Shown here one piece after another: positions 1-5,718 of a stretch of 10,023 nucleotides of DNA. The DNA lies in NCBI GenBank assembly GCA_902495305.1, contig CABUWG010000055.1, forward strand, positions 1 through 10,023, given 5' to 3'. Numbering within the stretch: the stretch's first letter is position 1; each line of letters starts with the position of its first letter. The notes below the pieces were generated by a model, which saw only the letters and a list, made by a program, of their open reading frames with translations, made no database searches and was not told the DNA's origin. The position numbers were made by a program, and so were the translations under genes. Source of the stretch: an uncultured Pseudomonadota bacterium (GTDB lineage: Bacteria > Pseudomonadota > Alphaproteobacteria > RF32 > CAG-239).

Positions 1-117
1 ATGATTAGACAGTTCGGCACTTGTCAAACCACGTTCCGTCATTATCCGGTCTAATTCCTGATTGCAATAAGTACGAAAATTCTTACGCCAGTGTTTTCTA
101 TATTTTCTTGATAACAT
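1..117 (-). CDS. Start of a small basic protein, unrecognised, cut by window edge
   Basis: Reading leftward from an ATG at 117 there is an open frame of 39 codons that leaves the window, so only the N-terminus is visible. A textbook Shine-Dalgarno AAGGAG lies about 6 bases upstream of the ATG, which makes the start convincing despite the short length. The first twenty residues are very basic and aromatic (MLSRKYRKHWRKNFRTYCNQ). They are followed by a helical stretch ending RIMTERGLTSAELSNH. That stretch resembles the first helix and turn of a Cro/CI-type helix-turn-helix (compare RGLTxEELA). It also resembles the short DUF1127 (YjiS-like) proteins of alphaproteobacteria, which combine a basic N-terminus with a final GLxRxDI-type motif. 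I cannot choose between these from 39 residues. The gene sits downstream of fliOP on the same strand, behind a terminator hairpin and a structured leader, so it may be regulated separately. Confidence 0.55.
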   Translation of the reverse strand, partial: MLSRKYRKHWRKNFRTYCNQELDRIMTERGLTSAELSNH

Positions 118-343
118 TTTTTAGCTCCTTGATTTTGTTAAAACAAAACCACCTTAGAAACTAAGGTGGCGGAGCCGAAAAACTGTGAAAGACAGCTATG
201 GTTATTCGTCGTGCAAGCACGCTTATTTCCCAAACTCCGCCAGTATGCGGAATCTTTCAAGATGTTTTCGACACCACAGTCCGCCTCCGGACTGCAAGAG
301 TTATCTTAAACGAATCTGGAAATTTTGCAAGAAGATAATGCCG
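118..343 (-). promoter_or_regulatory. Hairpin-rich leader between fliP and the next minus-strand gene
   Basis: This 226-base gap has no convincing gene but many inverted repeats. These are a 7-bp stem with tetraloop (277-283 with 288-294), a 5-bp stem (236-240 with 247-251), a 5-bp stem (210-214 with 217-221), a 4-bp stem (183-186 with 192-195) and the terminator hairpin (149-169). Longer-range pairs are also possible. AACTC at 233-237 can pair with GAGTT at 298-302, enclosing two hairpins. GGCGGAG at 168-174 can pair with CTCCGCC at 235-241, and this competes with the 236-251 hairpin and with the last two pairs of the terminator stem. The arrangement looks like a structured or attenuating 5' leader of the edge gene. 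It could instead be a dispersed repeat element or a small RNA. I recognise no known riboswitch consensus in it. Confidence 0.35.
140..169 (-). terminator. Intrinsic terminator downstream of fliP / upstream of the edge gene
   Basis: A perfect 9-base-pair stem (149-157 with 161-169) with a 3-base loop is followed, reading leftward, by TTTTGTTTT (148-140). The T-run exists only on the minus strand, so it ends minus-strand transcripts. It lies 175 bases past the fliP stop and 23 bases before the start of the next minus gene. It can therefore be the end of the fliOP message, an attenuator for the edge gene, or both. Confidence 0.65.
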
Positions 344-1093
344 TCATTTAAAACTTTGGACGAGTGAACCGGCGAGCAGATACCAGCCATCAACCAGAAC
401 AAAAAAGATTATTTTAAACGGCATGGCCAACACTGTCGGCGGGAGCATCATCATACCCATGGACATTAAGACTGAGGCAATAACCATATCTATAATCAAA
501 AACGGGATAAAAATTAAAAATCCGATTTCAAAGGCTCGGCGCAGTTCGCTGATCATAAAGGCCGGAACAACGACTTTAAGCGGCGTTTCGGATACTTTTT
601 CGGCTTTGGGGCTTTGGGATAAGTCTGAAAACAGCAGCAGGTCTTTTTCGCGGGTGTTGTTTACCATAAATTCTTTTAACGGAACAGAGGCTTTTTCCAG
701 TCCTTCCAGCATTTCAACCTTTTCATCAATCATAGGCTTGATGCCTTGTTCCCAAGATTTTTCAAAGGTTGGCGCCATGACAAACATTGTCAGGAACAGC
801 GCCAGTGAAATCAGTACCATGTTGGGAGGCGTAGAGTTGGTTGCCAGAGCGCTGCGAGTGATGGAAAAAACAACGACAATGCGTGTGAAAGACGTCATCA
901 TGACCAAGATTGACGGTGCCAGTGACAGTACGGTGATGATGGCCAGAAGGTTGAATATTCTGGCGGTGGCGGAACCGGTGGGCTGGTTGGCTACGTCAAG
1001 CGTGATGGACTGGGAAAGGGCGGCATCTGTGCCGGTGAACAGAAAAATTGCAAAAACGGCAGCGAAGATAAAAAGTTTTTTAGTCATGAGCAT
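344..1093 (-). CDS. fliP: Flagellar export-gate protein FliP
   Basis: FliP is an integral membrane subunit of the flagellar type III secretion gate; with FliQ and FliR it forms the pore through which rod, hook and filament proteins leave the cytoplasm. The 249-residue product has family length. A hydrophobic N-terminal signal-like segment (about 6-20) is followed by a short periplasmic stretch and a transmembrane helix near 47-66. Next comes the hallmark block at 68-106 (SFTRIVVVFSITRSAL, then a PPN motif and SLALFLTMFVM). The second hallmark block is at 177-219 (PAFMISELRRAFEIGF, a hydrophobic helix, then a methionine-rich MSMGMMMLPP turn). FliP methionines near this position form the gasket that seals the closed gate. 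The start overlaps the end of fliO by 14 bases. An ATG two codons further in is an equally possible start. No fliQ or fliR follows, so those genes must lie elsewhere. Confidence 0.96.
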   Translation of the reverse strand: MLMTKKLFIFAAVFAIFLFTGTDAALSQSITLDVANQPTGSATARIFNLLAIITVLSLAPSILVMMTSFTRIVVVFSITRSALATNSTPPNMVLISLALFLTMFVMAPTFEKSWEQGIKPMIDEKVEMLEGLEKASVPLKEFMVNNTREKDLLLFSDLSQSPKAEKVSETPLKVVVPAFMISELRRAFEIGFLIFIPFLIIDMVIASVLMSMGMMMLPPTVLAMPFKIIFFVLVDGWYLLAGSLVQSFK

Positions 1094-1376
1094 TTTTCCG
1101 GCCAGAGATTTTCTTGGTTTCCAACAACAGGTTTTGGGCTGATCCGAGCAACAGCAGAAATTCGGAATCGTCTTTTTGAAAAATCAGCAGAGAATTTTTC
1201 ATGTCCAGTTTATGGCTCTCAATAATTTTAATGCGTTTGTCTTCCTGCAGTTTTTGAAAAAAACGACATTTGGCGCCGTGTCTTTGGCAGGTTTTGAATG
1301 ACCAAAGGGTCAAAAAAAGCAGGCCGATGACAAATATCAGCGAAAGCAAGGCTTTTATAATCAACATCCAGTCCAT
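1080..1376 (-). CDS. fliO: FliO-like flagellar assembly protein
   Basis: FliO is a small single-pass membrane protein that helps assemble the FliP ring and is usually encoded just before fliP, as here. The 98-residue product has one N-terminal transmembrane helix (about 5-26) followed by a basic cytoplasmic linker. A compact beta-rich domain near 47-87 then carries the FliO-type pattern of alternating hydrophobic residues (IKIIESHKLDMKNSLLIFQK, then EFLLLLGSAQNLLLE). The family is poorly conserved, so the call leans on the helix, the domain pattern and the position. The ATG at 1376 is preceded by a purine-rich GGGA about 9 bases upstream; a second ATG at 1367 would remove only three residues. 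Its stop lies inside the start of fliP, so the two are probably translationally coupled. Confidence 0.82.
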   Translation of the reverse strand: MDWMLIIKALLSLIFVIGLLFLTLWSFKTCQRHGAKCRFFQKLQEDKRIKIIESHKLDMKNSLLIFQKDDSEFLLLLGSAQNLLLETKKISGRKNAHD

Positions 1377-1411
1377 AAACAGAAGTCCCGTCCTTTAATT
1401 TTTCAGCGTTC

Positions 1412-1441
1412 AGTATAGGCATTTTTTTGCGGTGTCGTCAA
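1412..1441 (-). promoter_or_regulatory. Sigma70-type promoter for fliOP
   Basis: Reading leftward, TTGACG (1441-1436) and TATACT (1417-1412) are separated by 18 bases, each matching five of six consensus positions. The predicted start near 1405 gives a leader of about 29 bases before the fliO ATG. This suggests vegetative rather than sigma54/sigma28 control of these flagellar genes. Confidence 0.6.
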
Positions 1442-1468
1442 CCGTAACGCAACGGCTTGTTAATACTC

Positions 1469-1497
1469 TTGCAAGTTTGTGATTTGTTTGTTAAATG
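1469..1497 (+). promoter_or_regulatory. Possible promoter of dciA
   Basis: TTGCAA (1469-1474) and TAAATG (1492-1497) are 17 bases apart. The -10 match is only moderate. If used, transcription would begin at about 1503-1505, essentially on the dciA ATG, giving a leaderless or nearly leaderless message. Confidence 0.3.
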
Positions 1498-1504
1498 TGA
1501 CAAT

Positions 1505-2020
1505 ATGAAAGAAGAGCAACAAGAAAATGACAGAACCAATTTTGATCTGACCGCCGTTTCCAGAAATATTCTGCCTTTGGCAAAAAAACTGTTGGGACGC
1601 AAAGGAATGGTCGGTTTTGAGATATTGGTCAACTGGGAAAAAATCGTAGGGTCGGAGCTGGCCAGCTATTGTTTTCCGGAAAAAATCGATTTTAAAAACA
1701 ATCAGCGCAGCAACGGGACGTTAGTCTTGAGTGTGCCTGCCGGCGCTTTTGCCCTTGAGTTAAAACATCGTGAAAAGTTTGTGCTGGACAAGGTGAATAC
1801 CTTTTTCGGCTATGCGGCGGTGTCTTCTTTGCGAATCGTCCAGACCAGCGAGATGCAGCCGTTTGAAAAGCCCGAAAAGAAAAATTATATGGCCAAGCCG
1901 CCGGTTGTAAGTCCCGAAGACGCGGATTATATTCGTGAATCGGCAGAAGATATTAAAAATCAGGACTTAAAAGAAATATTAATAAAATTAGGTTACAGTG
2001 TCTTCGGCGAAAATAAATAA
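1505..2020 (+). CDS. dciA: DUF721 protein, DciA-type replicative helicase loader
   Basis: DciA proteins (DUF721) deliver the replicative helicase DnaB to DNA in bacteria that lack DnaC or DnaI. The product is 171 residues from the ATG at 1505. The DUF721 core spans about 18-113. It has an opening helical stretch (ILPLAKKLLGRKG), the conserved tryptophan in LVNWEKIVGSELA (W44), a beta segment GTLVLSVPAGAFALEL, and a closing LDKVNTFFGYAAVSSLRIV. The remaining 60 residues are charged and low in complexity, as is common for tails of this family. A TTG at 1457 is in frame but lies upstream of the likely promoter, so I prefer 1505, although no clear Shine-Dalgarno precedes it. A thioredoxin-fold gene follows after 28 bases; dciA-dsbA adjacency is familiar in alphaproteobacteria. 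Confidence 0.88.
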   Translation: MKEEQQENDRTNFDLTAVSRNILPLAKKLLGRKGMVGFEILVNWEKIVGSELASYCFPEKIDFKNNQRSNGTLVLSVPAGAFALELKHREKFVLDKVNTFFGYAAVSSLRIVQTSEMQPFEKPEKKNYMAKPPVVSPEDADYIRESAEDIKNQDLKEILIKLGYSVFGENK

Positions 2021-2048
2021 ACACAATTTTTATACGGATAAACGAAAA

Positions 2049-2792
2049 ATGAAATTTGAAGAAATTATTAAAACAGTCAGCACCTGGGCAGCGGCTTTGG
2101 CCGTATTTGTTTTTGCGGCCGGCGGATATCTGAGCCTGAAAGGGTTTGTGCCGGACGGCAAGGGCGGTTTTGTCCTGATGAAAAACGCACAGGCGGCAGT
2201 TCCGGCCGATCAGGCGGCAAGGGCGGCGAAAGTGAAGTCTATGGTTTTGCCGAAAGGGCATATTCTCGGAAATGCCAGTGCGCCGCTTACGATTTATGAA
2301 TATTCTTCTTTTGCCTGCACGCATTGCTCGGAGTTTCATCTTGATACGTTACCGCGCCTTAAAGAAAACTTTATTGACAAGGGGCTGGTTAAACTGGTGT
2401 TTGTTGATTTTCCGCTGGATAAAAAATCTATGTACGGTTCTTTGGTTTCGCGTTGCGTGAAACCGGCAAAGTATCATCAGTTTGTCACGCTTCTTTTTAA
2501 GAAACAGCGTGAGTGGGCTCTTTCTTCCAAATATGAAAAAGTGATTTCACAATATGCGCTGCTCAGCGGCTTGGACAATGAAGAACTCAAGGCCTGTATG
2601 AAGAACGAAGAGGCCATCGGCAGCGAGATTCTGGCCAACCGCAGCAATGCGATTGAGTTTTTGGGAATCCAAGGCACGCCGTCTTTTCTGATTGTTAAAG
2701 GAAACGACAGGGAGGTTTTGCACGGGATGCCCAGTTACAGCAAGCTTGCGGAAATTCTTAATGAAAAACTCGGCATTAAAGAAAAAAATTAA
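2049..2792 (+). CDS. Membrane-anchored DsbA-family thiol:disulfide protein
   Basis: The 247-residue product has one N-terminal membrane segment (about 11-30), which anchors it or serves as an uncleaved signal, and then a thioredoxin-fold domain of the DsbA/Thioredoxin_4 type facing the periplasm. The redox motif is Cys-Thr-His-Cys at 90-93 in the context SFACTHCSEFH. The cis-proline loop of the fold is GTPSF at 209-213. Between them lies the helical insertion typical of DsbA. Two further cysteines occur at 136 and 183. Such proteins oxidise or shuffle disulfides in exported proteins. The ATG at 2049 has only a weak purine-rich GGATAA upstream; a GTG at 1998 would start inside dciA and add 17 polar residues in front of the membrane segment, so I reject it. 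Usual neighbours in relatives include smc downstream, but here the ATP synthase genes follow. Confidence 0.9.
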   Translation: MKFEEIIKTVSTWAAALAVFVFAAGGYLSLKGFVPDGKGGFVLMKNAQAAVPADQAARAAKVKSMVLPKGHILGNASAPLTIYEYSSFACTHCSEFHLDTLPRLKENFIDKGLVKLVFVDFPLDKKSMYGSLVSRCVKPAKYHQFVTLLFKKQREWALSSKYEKVISQYALLSGLDNEELKACMKNEEAIGSEILANRSNAIEFLGIQGTPSFLIVKGNDREVLHGMPSYSKLAEILNEKLGIKEKN

Positions 2793-2840
2793 GTTTTTTT
2801 AATAAGTCGGTAATATTTGTTGTTGTAAGGTATTAGGCAA

Positions 2841-3143
2841 ATGAGAAAAGTTCCTGACGACATAAAAAACATGGACGAACGGATTAAACGCCTGCAGAAG
2901 CAGGAGGCCGAGGCCAGAAAGCCCAAAAAGGAATCTGCTTTTGTTTATGCCAGCAAAAATGGTTTTCGGGTCGGAACAGAACTGCTTTCGGGCGTTTTGG
3001 TCGGTGCGGCAATCGGGTATTTGCTGGACGGGTATTTCGGGACACGGCCGTGGCTGCTGATTGTTTTTTTGTTTTTGGGCGGTGCGGCAGGTTTTCTCAA
3101 TGTTTACAGGTTTGTAAAAAGTATTGGCAAAAATAAGGAGTAA
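2841..3143 (+). CDS. atpI: ATP synthase accessory protein AtpI/AtpZ family
   Basis: AtpI is a small membrane protein encoded at the head of F0 gene clusters; it helps assemble the c-ring and is not part of the finished enzyme. The 100-residue product has a charged N-terminal region (MRKVPDDIKNMDERIKRLQK and following, about 1-32). Two transmembrane helices follow, about 46-63 and 70-90, joined by the short turn LLDGYFGTRPW. The glycine-rich helices (GVLVGAAIGYLLDG, LGGAAGFLNVYR) match the family pattern, and a charged tail ends the protein. AAGG lies about 10 bases before the ATG. The 48 bases after the dsbA-like gene contain only an AT-rich A7/T7 repeat and no clear promoter. The stop codon is 5 bases before atpB, so the two are almost certainly cotranscribed. 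Confidence 0.87.
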   Translation: MRKVPDDIKNMDERIKRLQKQEAEARKPKKESAFVYASKNGFRVGTELLSGVLVGAAIGYLLDGYFGTRPWLLIVFLFLGGAAGFLNVYRFVKSIGKNKE

Positions 3144-3148
3144 GCGCC

Positions 3149-3871
3149 GTGTCTAATCCGATGGAACAATTCAAAATCGAACCGATTATTCCGATTCAGG
3201 TCGGCGGATATGATATCTCTTTTACAAATTCTTCGTTGTTTATGGTGCTGGCCGTGGTGTCGGCAACATTGCTGATGGCTCTTTGCCTGCGCCGGCGGAC
3301 GATTATTCCCTCCGTGGCACAGTCTATTCCGGAAAGTCTGTATGACTTTGTGGCCGGATTGCTGCGTGAGAATGTGGGCGTGGAAGGGCTGAAGTATTTT
3401 CCGTTTATTTTTACAATCTTTATGTTTGTGGCTTTTGGTAATGTTCTGGGGTTGTTTCCGTATGCCTTCACCTTTACTTCTCATCTGGCGGCGGTCGGGA
3501 CTTTATCGGTGATTTCGCTTTTGTTTAACATCGGGATTGGCATTAAGAAGAAAAAACTCGGGTATTTGCGGACATTTTTGCCGCGGGGGATTCCGATGGT
3601 GCTGGCGCCGCTGATTATTCCGATTGAGATGATTTCTTATCTGAGCAAGCCGTTCAGCCTGACAGTGCGTTTGGTTGCCAATATGACCGTCGGGCATATT
3701 ATGCTCAAGATTATTGCCGGTTTTATTACCGTTGCCGGCGTTCTCGGGGTGATCCCGTTTGCTTTTGACGCCGGAATTGTGGTGTTTGAGATTTTTATCG
3801 GGCTGTTGCAGGCTTTTATTTATACGGTTTTGAGCTGTATTTATCTGAGCGAGGCTTTGCATGAGCACTGA
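3149..3871 (+). CDS. atpB: ATP synthase F0 subunit a
   Basis: Subunit a forms the two proton half-channels next to the rotating c-ring. The 240-residue product has family length and several membrane helices. The essential arginine is R174 in LTVRLVANMTVGH, with H183 in the same block, and E214 and Q221 lie in the last helix (VFEIFIGLLQAFIYTVL). PFIFTIFMFVAFGNVLGLFP at 85-104 is the other conserved block. The start is a GTG at 3149 because AAGGAG (3135-3140) sits exactly 8 bases before it; the ATG four codons later would be 20 bases away. That Shine-Dalgarno is formed by the last codons of atpI, so translation is probably coupled. A 58-base gap separates it from atpE. Confidence 0.97.
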   Translation: MSNPMEQFKIEPIIPIQVGGYDISFTNSSLFMVLAVVSATLLMALCLRRRTIIPSVAQSIPESLYDFVAGLLRENVGVEGLKYFPFIFTIFMFVAFGNVLGLFPYAFTFTSHLAAVGTLSVISLLFNIGIGIKKKKLGYLRTFLPRGIPMVLAPLIIPIEMISYLSKPFSLTVRLVANMTVGHIMLKIIAGFITVAGVLGVIPFAFDAGIVVFEIFIGLLQAFIYTVLSCIYLSEALHEH

Positions 3872-3929
3872 TTGGTATCATTGTGTCAGGATTTTTATAA
3901 TTTAGTAAACTTAACAGAAAGGAAAAAAA

Positions 3930-4151
3930 ATGGAACCTATGGCTTATATCGGCGCCGGTATGTGTGCTTTGAGTATGATGGCTTCGGCTTGGGGCGTGTC
4001 TCAGGTATGGACGGCTATTATTTCGGCAGTCGGCCGCAATCCGCAGGTCAAAAAAGAAGTTGATATTTACGGATGGGTCGGTTTTGCCGCGGTTGAAGCT
4101 ATTGCCTTGTATGCTTTGGTTGTGGCTTTGATTATGCTGACCGGCAATTAA
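3930..4151 (+). CDS. atpE: ATP synthase F0 subunit c
   Basis: Subunit c is the 73-residue double-helix hairpin that forms the rotor ring. The polar loop RNPQVKK (36-42) and the proton-binding carboxylate E56, inside helix 2 (GFAAVEAIALYALVVALIML), are both present. An alanine follows E56 and no glutamine sits at the usual helix-1 ligand position, so proton rather than sodium coupling is likely. Helix 1 is unusual: instead of a clear GxGxGxG packing motif it reads GAGMCALSMMASAWGVSQVW. Three tryptophans (21, 27, 49) are present, which is many for a c subunit. A strong AAAGGA lies about 8 bases upstream of the ATG, fitting the high expression this subunit needs. A hairpin follows the gene at 4164-4190. 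Confidence 0.96.
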   Translation: MEPMAYIGAGMCALSMMASAWGVSQVWTAIISAVGRNPQVKKEVDIYGWVGFAAVEAIALYALVVALIMLTGN

Positions 4152-4163
4152 TTTGTTTGGAAA

Positions 4164-4190
4164 ACGGTGCGGTAACAGCGGCCGCACCGT
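4164..4190 (+). promoter_or_regulatory. Intercistronic hairpin between atpE and atpF'
   Basis: A perfect 9-bp GC-rich stem (4164-4172 with 4182-4190) with a 9-base loop lies 12 bases after the atpE stop. Only CCTTTG follows it, not a real T-run, so it is a poor terminator. It more likely protects the 3' end of an atpE-rich processed message, which would raise c-subunit output over b and b'. It might also cause partial termination. Confidence 0.5.
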
Positions 4191-4221
4191 CCTTTGAATC
4201 ATCTGAAAGTCAGGAGTTGAG

Positions 4222-4707
4222 ATGCCGCAATTAGATCCTACATGGTATGTTTCGCAAATGTTTTGGCTGGTTGTCTGCTTTTTTGCGATGTTGTTTATCA
4301 TGTCAAAATTTATATTGCCCAGAATAACGGACATTATGGACAAGCGTCAGGGAAAAATTGACGATTATCTGGAAAAAGCAAGAGAAAATAAGGCTCTGGC
4401 AGAAGAATCGCTGGCGAATTACAATAAAGCCATTGCCGAGGCAACAGCGCAGGCACAGACTGCTCTGGAAGCAATGCAAAAAGAGTTGGACGAGCTGGTG
4501 GCAAAACGTCAGGAGGAACTGAATCTGCGTTTGAGCAAACAGATTGCCGACAGCGAAGCCAAGATTTCAAAAAGCAAAGAAGCGGCTCTGGCTCAAATTG
4601 ACGCCATGTCGGAAGAACTGGCGTGGGATGTGCTGAAAAAAATCGGGATTGACAATGTTTCCCGCAAAGACATTAAAAATGCCGTTACCGCAACGGCAGA
4701 AAATTAA
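4222..4707 (+). CDS. atpF': ATP synthase F0 subunit b'
   Basis: b' is the second peripheral-stalk subunit found in alphaproteobacteria, cyanobacteria and chloroplasts. It pairs with b to hold F1 against rotor torque. The 161-residue product begins with the typical MPQLDPTWYVSQMFWLVV opening. One membrane helix (about 9-28) follows, then the conserved LPRI (32-35) and a long alanine- and charge-rich coiled coil to about residue 140 (EKARENKALAEESLANYNKA and similar). The C-terminal part (EELAWDVLKKIG) resembles the delta-binding end of the family. AGGAG lies about 7 bases upstream of the ATG. It sits between atpE and atpF, the standard alphaproteobacterial order, with an 11-base gap to atpF. 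Confidence 0.94.
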   Translation: MPQLDPTWYVSQMFWLVVCFFAMLFIMSKFILPRITDIMDKRQGKIDDYLEKARENKALAEESLANYNKAIAEATAQAQTALEAMQKELDELVAKRQEELNLRLSKQIADSEAKISKSKEAALAQIDAMSEELAWDVLKKIGIDNVSRKDIKNAVTATAEN

Positions 4708-4718
4708 GGATGTGAGAA

Positions 4719-5312
4719 ATGACGGCAGAGGCAGTAAACAGTGAAGAATTTGAAATGCTTCAGGAAGCGGTGACGGAAACGGCCGATGCGGCTGCAACCG
4801 CCGTGGAAAGCGCTGCTCATCATTATGGCGCCTTTTATGAGAATCCGGAGTTCTGGGTCGGTCTGGCTTTTGTGCTGGTGGTTGTACTGTTGGCACGGCC
4901 GGTTGTCAAAATGGCAGGAGCTATGCTGGTTAAGCGGATTGATGCCATTGCCAAGCGCATTAATGATGCGCAACAGCTTAAAGACGATGCCCAGAAAATG
5001 TGGGTGGAATATGAGAAAAAGTATCTCAATGCCAAAAACGAGGCTTATGAGATTTTGGAAAAATCGGAGCGTGAAATGGAAATGCTGAAAAATGAACGGC
5101 TCCGGAAAATGGAAGAAGATATCAGAATTCGGGAAAGTGACGCGAAGAACCGGATCAGCACGGCTGAGCAGCAGGCGGTGAAGGAAATCCGCGCTATGGG
5201 AGCCGGACTAAGCATTCAGGCCGTTAAGGAGGTTTTGAAGCTCAAACTTGACGAGAAAACGCAGGATGAGCTGATTGAGAATTCAATTGCATTATTGAAA
5301 AAAGCCAAATGA
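4719..5312 (+). CDS. atpF: ATP synthase F0 subunit b
   Basis: Subunit b is the partner stalk subunit of b'. The 197-residue product has one membrane helix at about 44-60 (PEFWVGLAFVLVVVLLARPV) and then a long charged coiled coil. The C-terminal segment (AVKEVLKLKLDEKTQDELIE) matches the F1-delta binding end. The helix sits behind an unusually long N-terminal segment of about 43 residues that is acidic and alanine-rich (TETADAAATAVESAAHHYG). Subunit b usually starts within a few residues of its helix. The ATG at 4719 has AAGGA about 10 bases upstream and no later in-frame ATG precedes the helix, except M13, so the extension appears real. The gene closes the F0 cluster and is followed at once by an intrinsic terminator. 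F1 genes (atpHAGDC) are not nearby, as is normal for alphaproteobacteria. Confidence 0.95.
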   Translation: MTAEAVNSEEFEMLQEAVTETADAAATAVESAAHHYGAFYENPEFWVGLAFVLVVVLLARPVVKMAGAMLVKRIDAIAKRINDAQQLKDDAQKMWVEYEKKYLNAKNEAYEILEKSEREMEMLKNERLRKMEEDIRIRESDAKNRISTAEQQAVKEIRAMGAGLSIQAVKEVLKLKLDEKTQDELIENSIALLKKAK

Positions 5313-5349
5313 AAAAAAACATCCGTTAAATTTTTAACGGATGTTTTTT
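5312..5349. terminator. Bidirectional terminator between atpF and the convergent ORF
   Basis: A stem of at least 10 bp (5320-5329 with 5334-5343) has a 4-base loop. Eight A residues lie on its left side and six T residues on its right. It can end atp transcripts moving right and minus-strand transcripts from 5644 moving left. Confidence 0.88.
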
Positions 5350-5356
5350 AGTCGTG

Positions 5357-5644
5357 TCAGCCTTTAACTTCTGTTGCGGAAAGAATGTCTATTTCCACCG
5401 AAAATTCTCTGAGGAAAACAATGCGGAAATTTAGATCATAGGTTTTTCCGGTCGTCAGCTGAAAAGGCGCGGATCGAATTTTTAATTTTACCAGACGGGC
5501 GCCGTAAGGGCCGTTGGCAATGACGGGGTTTTGAAACATTTTGATTCTTCTTTGATAAACTTCTCCCAGCTTGTATTGATAGCAAGTTGTCAGTGAACCG
5601 TTTTTGACCGCCTCGTCATAATTGAATTCAGTCGCTTTGTTCAT
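5357..5644 (-). CDS. Hypothetical protein of 95 residues
   Basis: I do not recognise this protein. It starts at an ATG at 5644, ends 14 bases before the bidirectional terminator, and has no competing frame of quality. It has no signal peptide and no membrane helix. The N-terminus is polar (MNKATEFNYDEAVKNGSLTT). The rest alternates hydrophobic and polar residues (ARLVKLKIRSAPFQLTTGKT, then LNFRIVFLREFSVEIDIL), which suggests a small beta-sheet domain. A single cysteine is at position 21. There is no clear Shine-Dalgarno; the 25 bases before the ATG are almost all A and T, which may substitute. It follows pheA on the same strand but beyond the pheA terminator, so it depends on readthrough or on its own unseen promoter. 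Its bordering terminators on both sides support it as a separate gene. Confidence 0.62.
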   Translation of the reverse strand: MNKATEFNYDEAVKNGSLTTCYQYKLGEVYQRRIKMFQNPVIANGPYGARLVKLKIRSAPFQLTTGKTYDLNFRIVFLREFSVEIDILSATEVKG

Positions 5645-5664
5645 AATGAAATAATTTAAATTAA

Positions 5665-5696
5665 TAATAAAAAAGGGAGTTCATATTCTCCCTTTT
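5665..5696 (-). terminator. Intrinsic terminator of pheA
   Basis: A stem AAAAGGGAG (5671-5679) with CTCCCTTTT (5688-5696) and an 8-base loop lies 22 bases past the pheA stop. Reading leftward it ends in a run of six T residues and then ATTATT. The right side also has four T residues, so weak plus-strand termination is possible. Confidence 0.82.
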
Positions 5697-5718
5697 AAAC
5701 ATAAAAGTCAAATTGTTT

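Noticed and set aside
233..302. Integron attC-like or tRNA-like fold in the fliP downstream region
   Set aside because: No GTTRRRY/RYYYAAC core sites, no acceptor or T-arm consensus, and no integrase nearby.
185..367. 60-codon plus-strand open frame starting with GTG
   Set aside because: It lies on the hairpin-rich leader and the fliP 3' end, has no Shine-Dalgarno and no known motif; the region is better explained as structured RNA on the other strand.
423..1142. Long plus-strand open frame opposite fliP
   Set aside because: It is the antisense shadow of a clear FliP/FliO coding region, its composition is unlike a folded protein, and it has no recognisable motif.
1998..2048. Upstream GTG start for the DsbA-like protein
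   Set aside because: It would begin inside dciA and add 17 polar residues before the membrane segment; the ATG at 2049 gives a normal N-terminus.
2781..2800. A7/T7 inverted repeat after the dsbA-like gene as a terminator
   Set aside because: The stem is only A-T pairs and would be unstable; atpI follows after 48 bases, so a true stop is not supported.
3816..4343. 175-codon minus-strand frame across atpE and the atpF' start
   Set aside because: It is antisense to unmistakable ATP synthase genes and shows no protein-like features.
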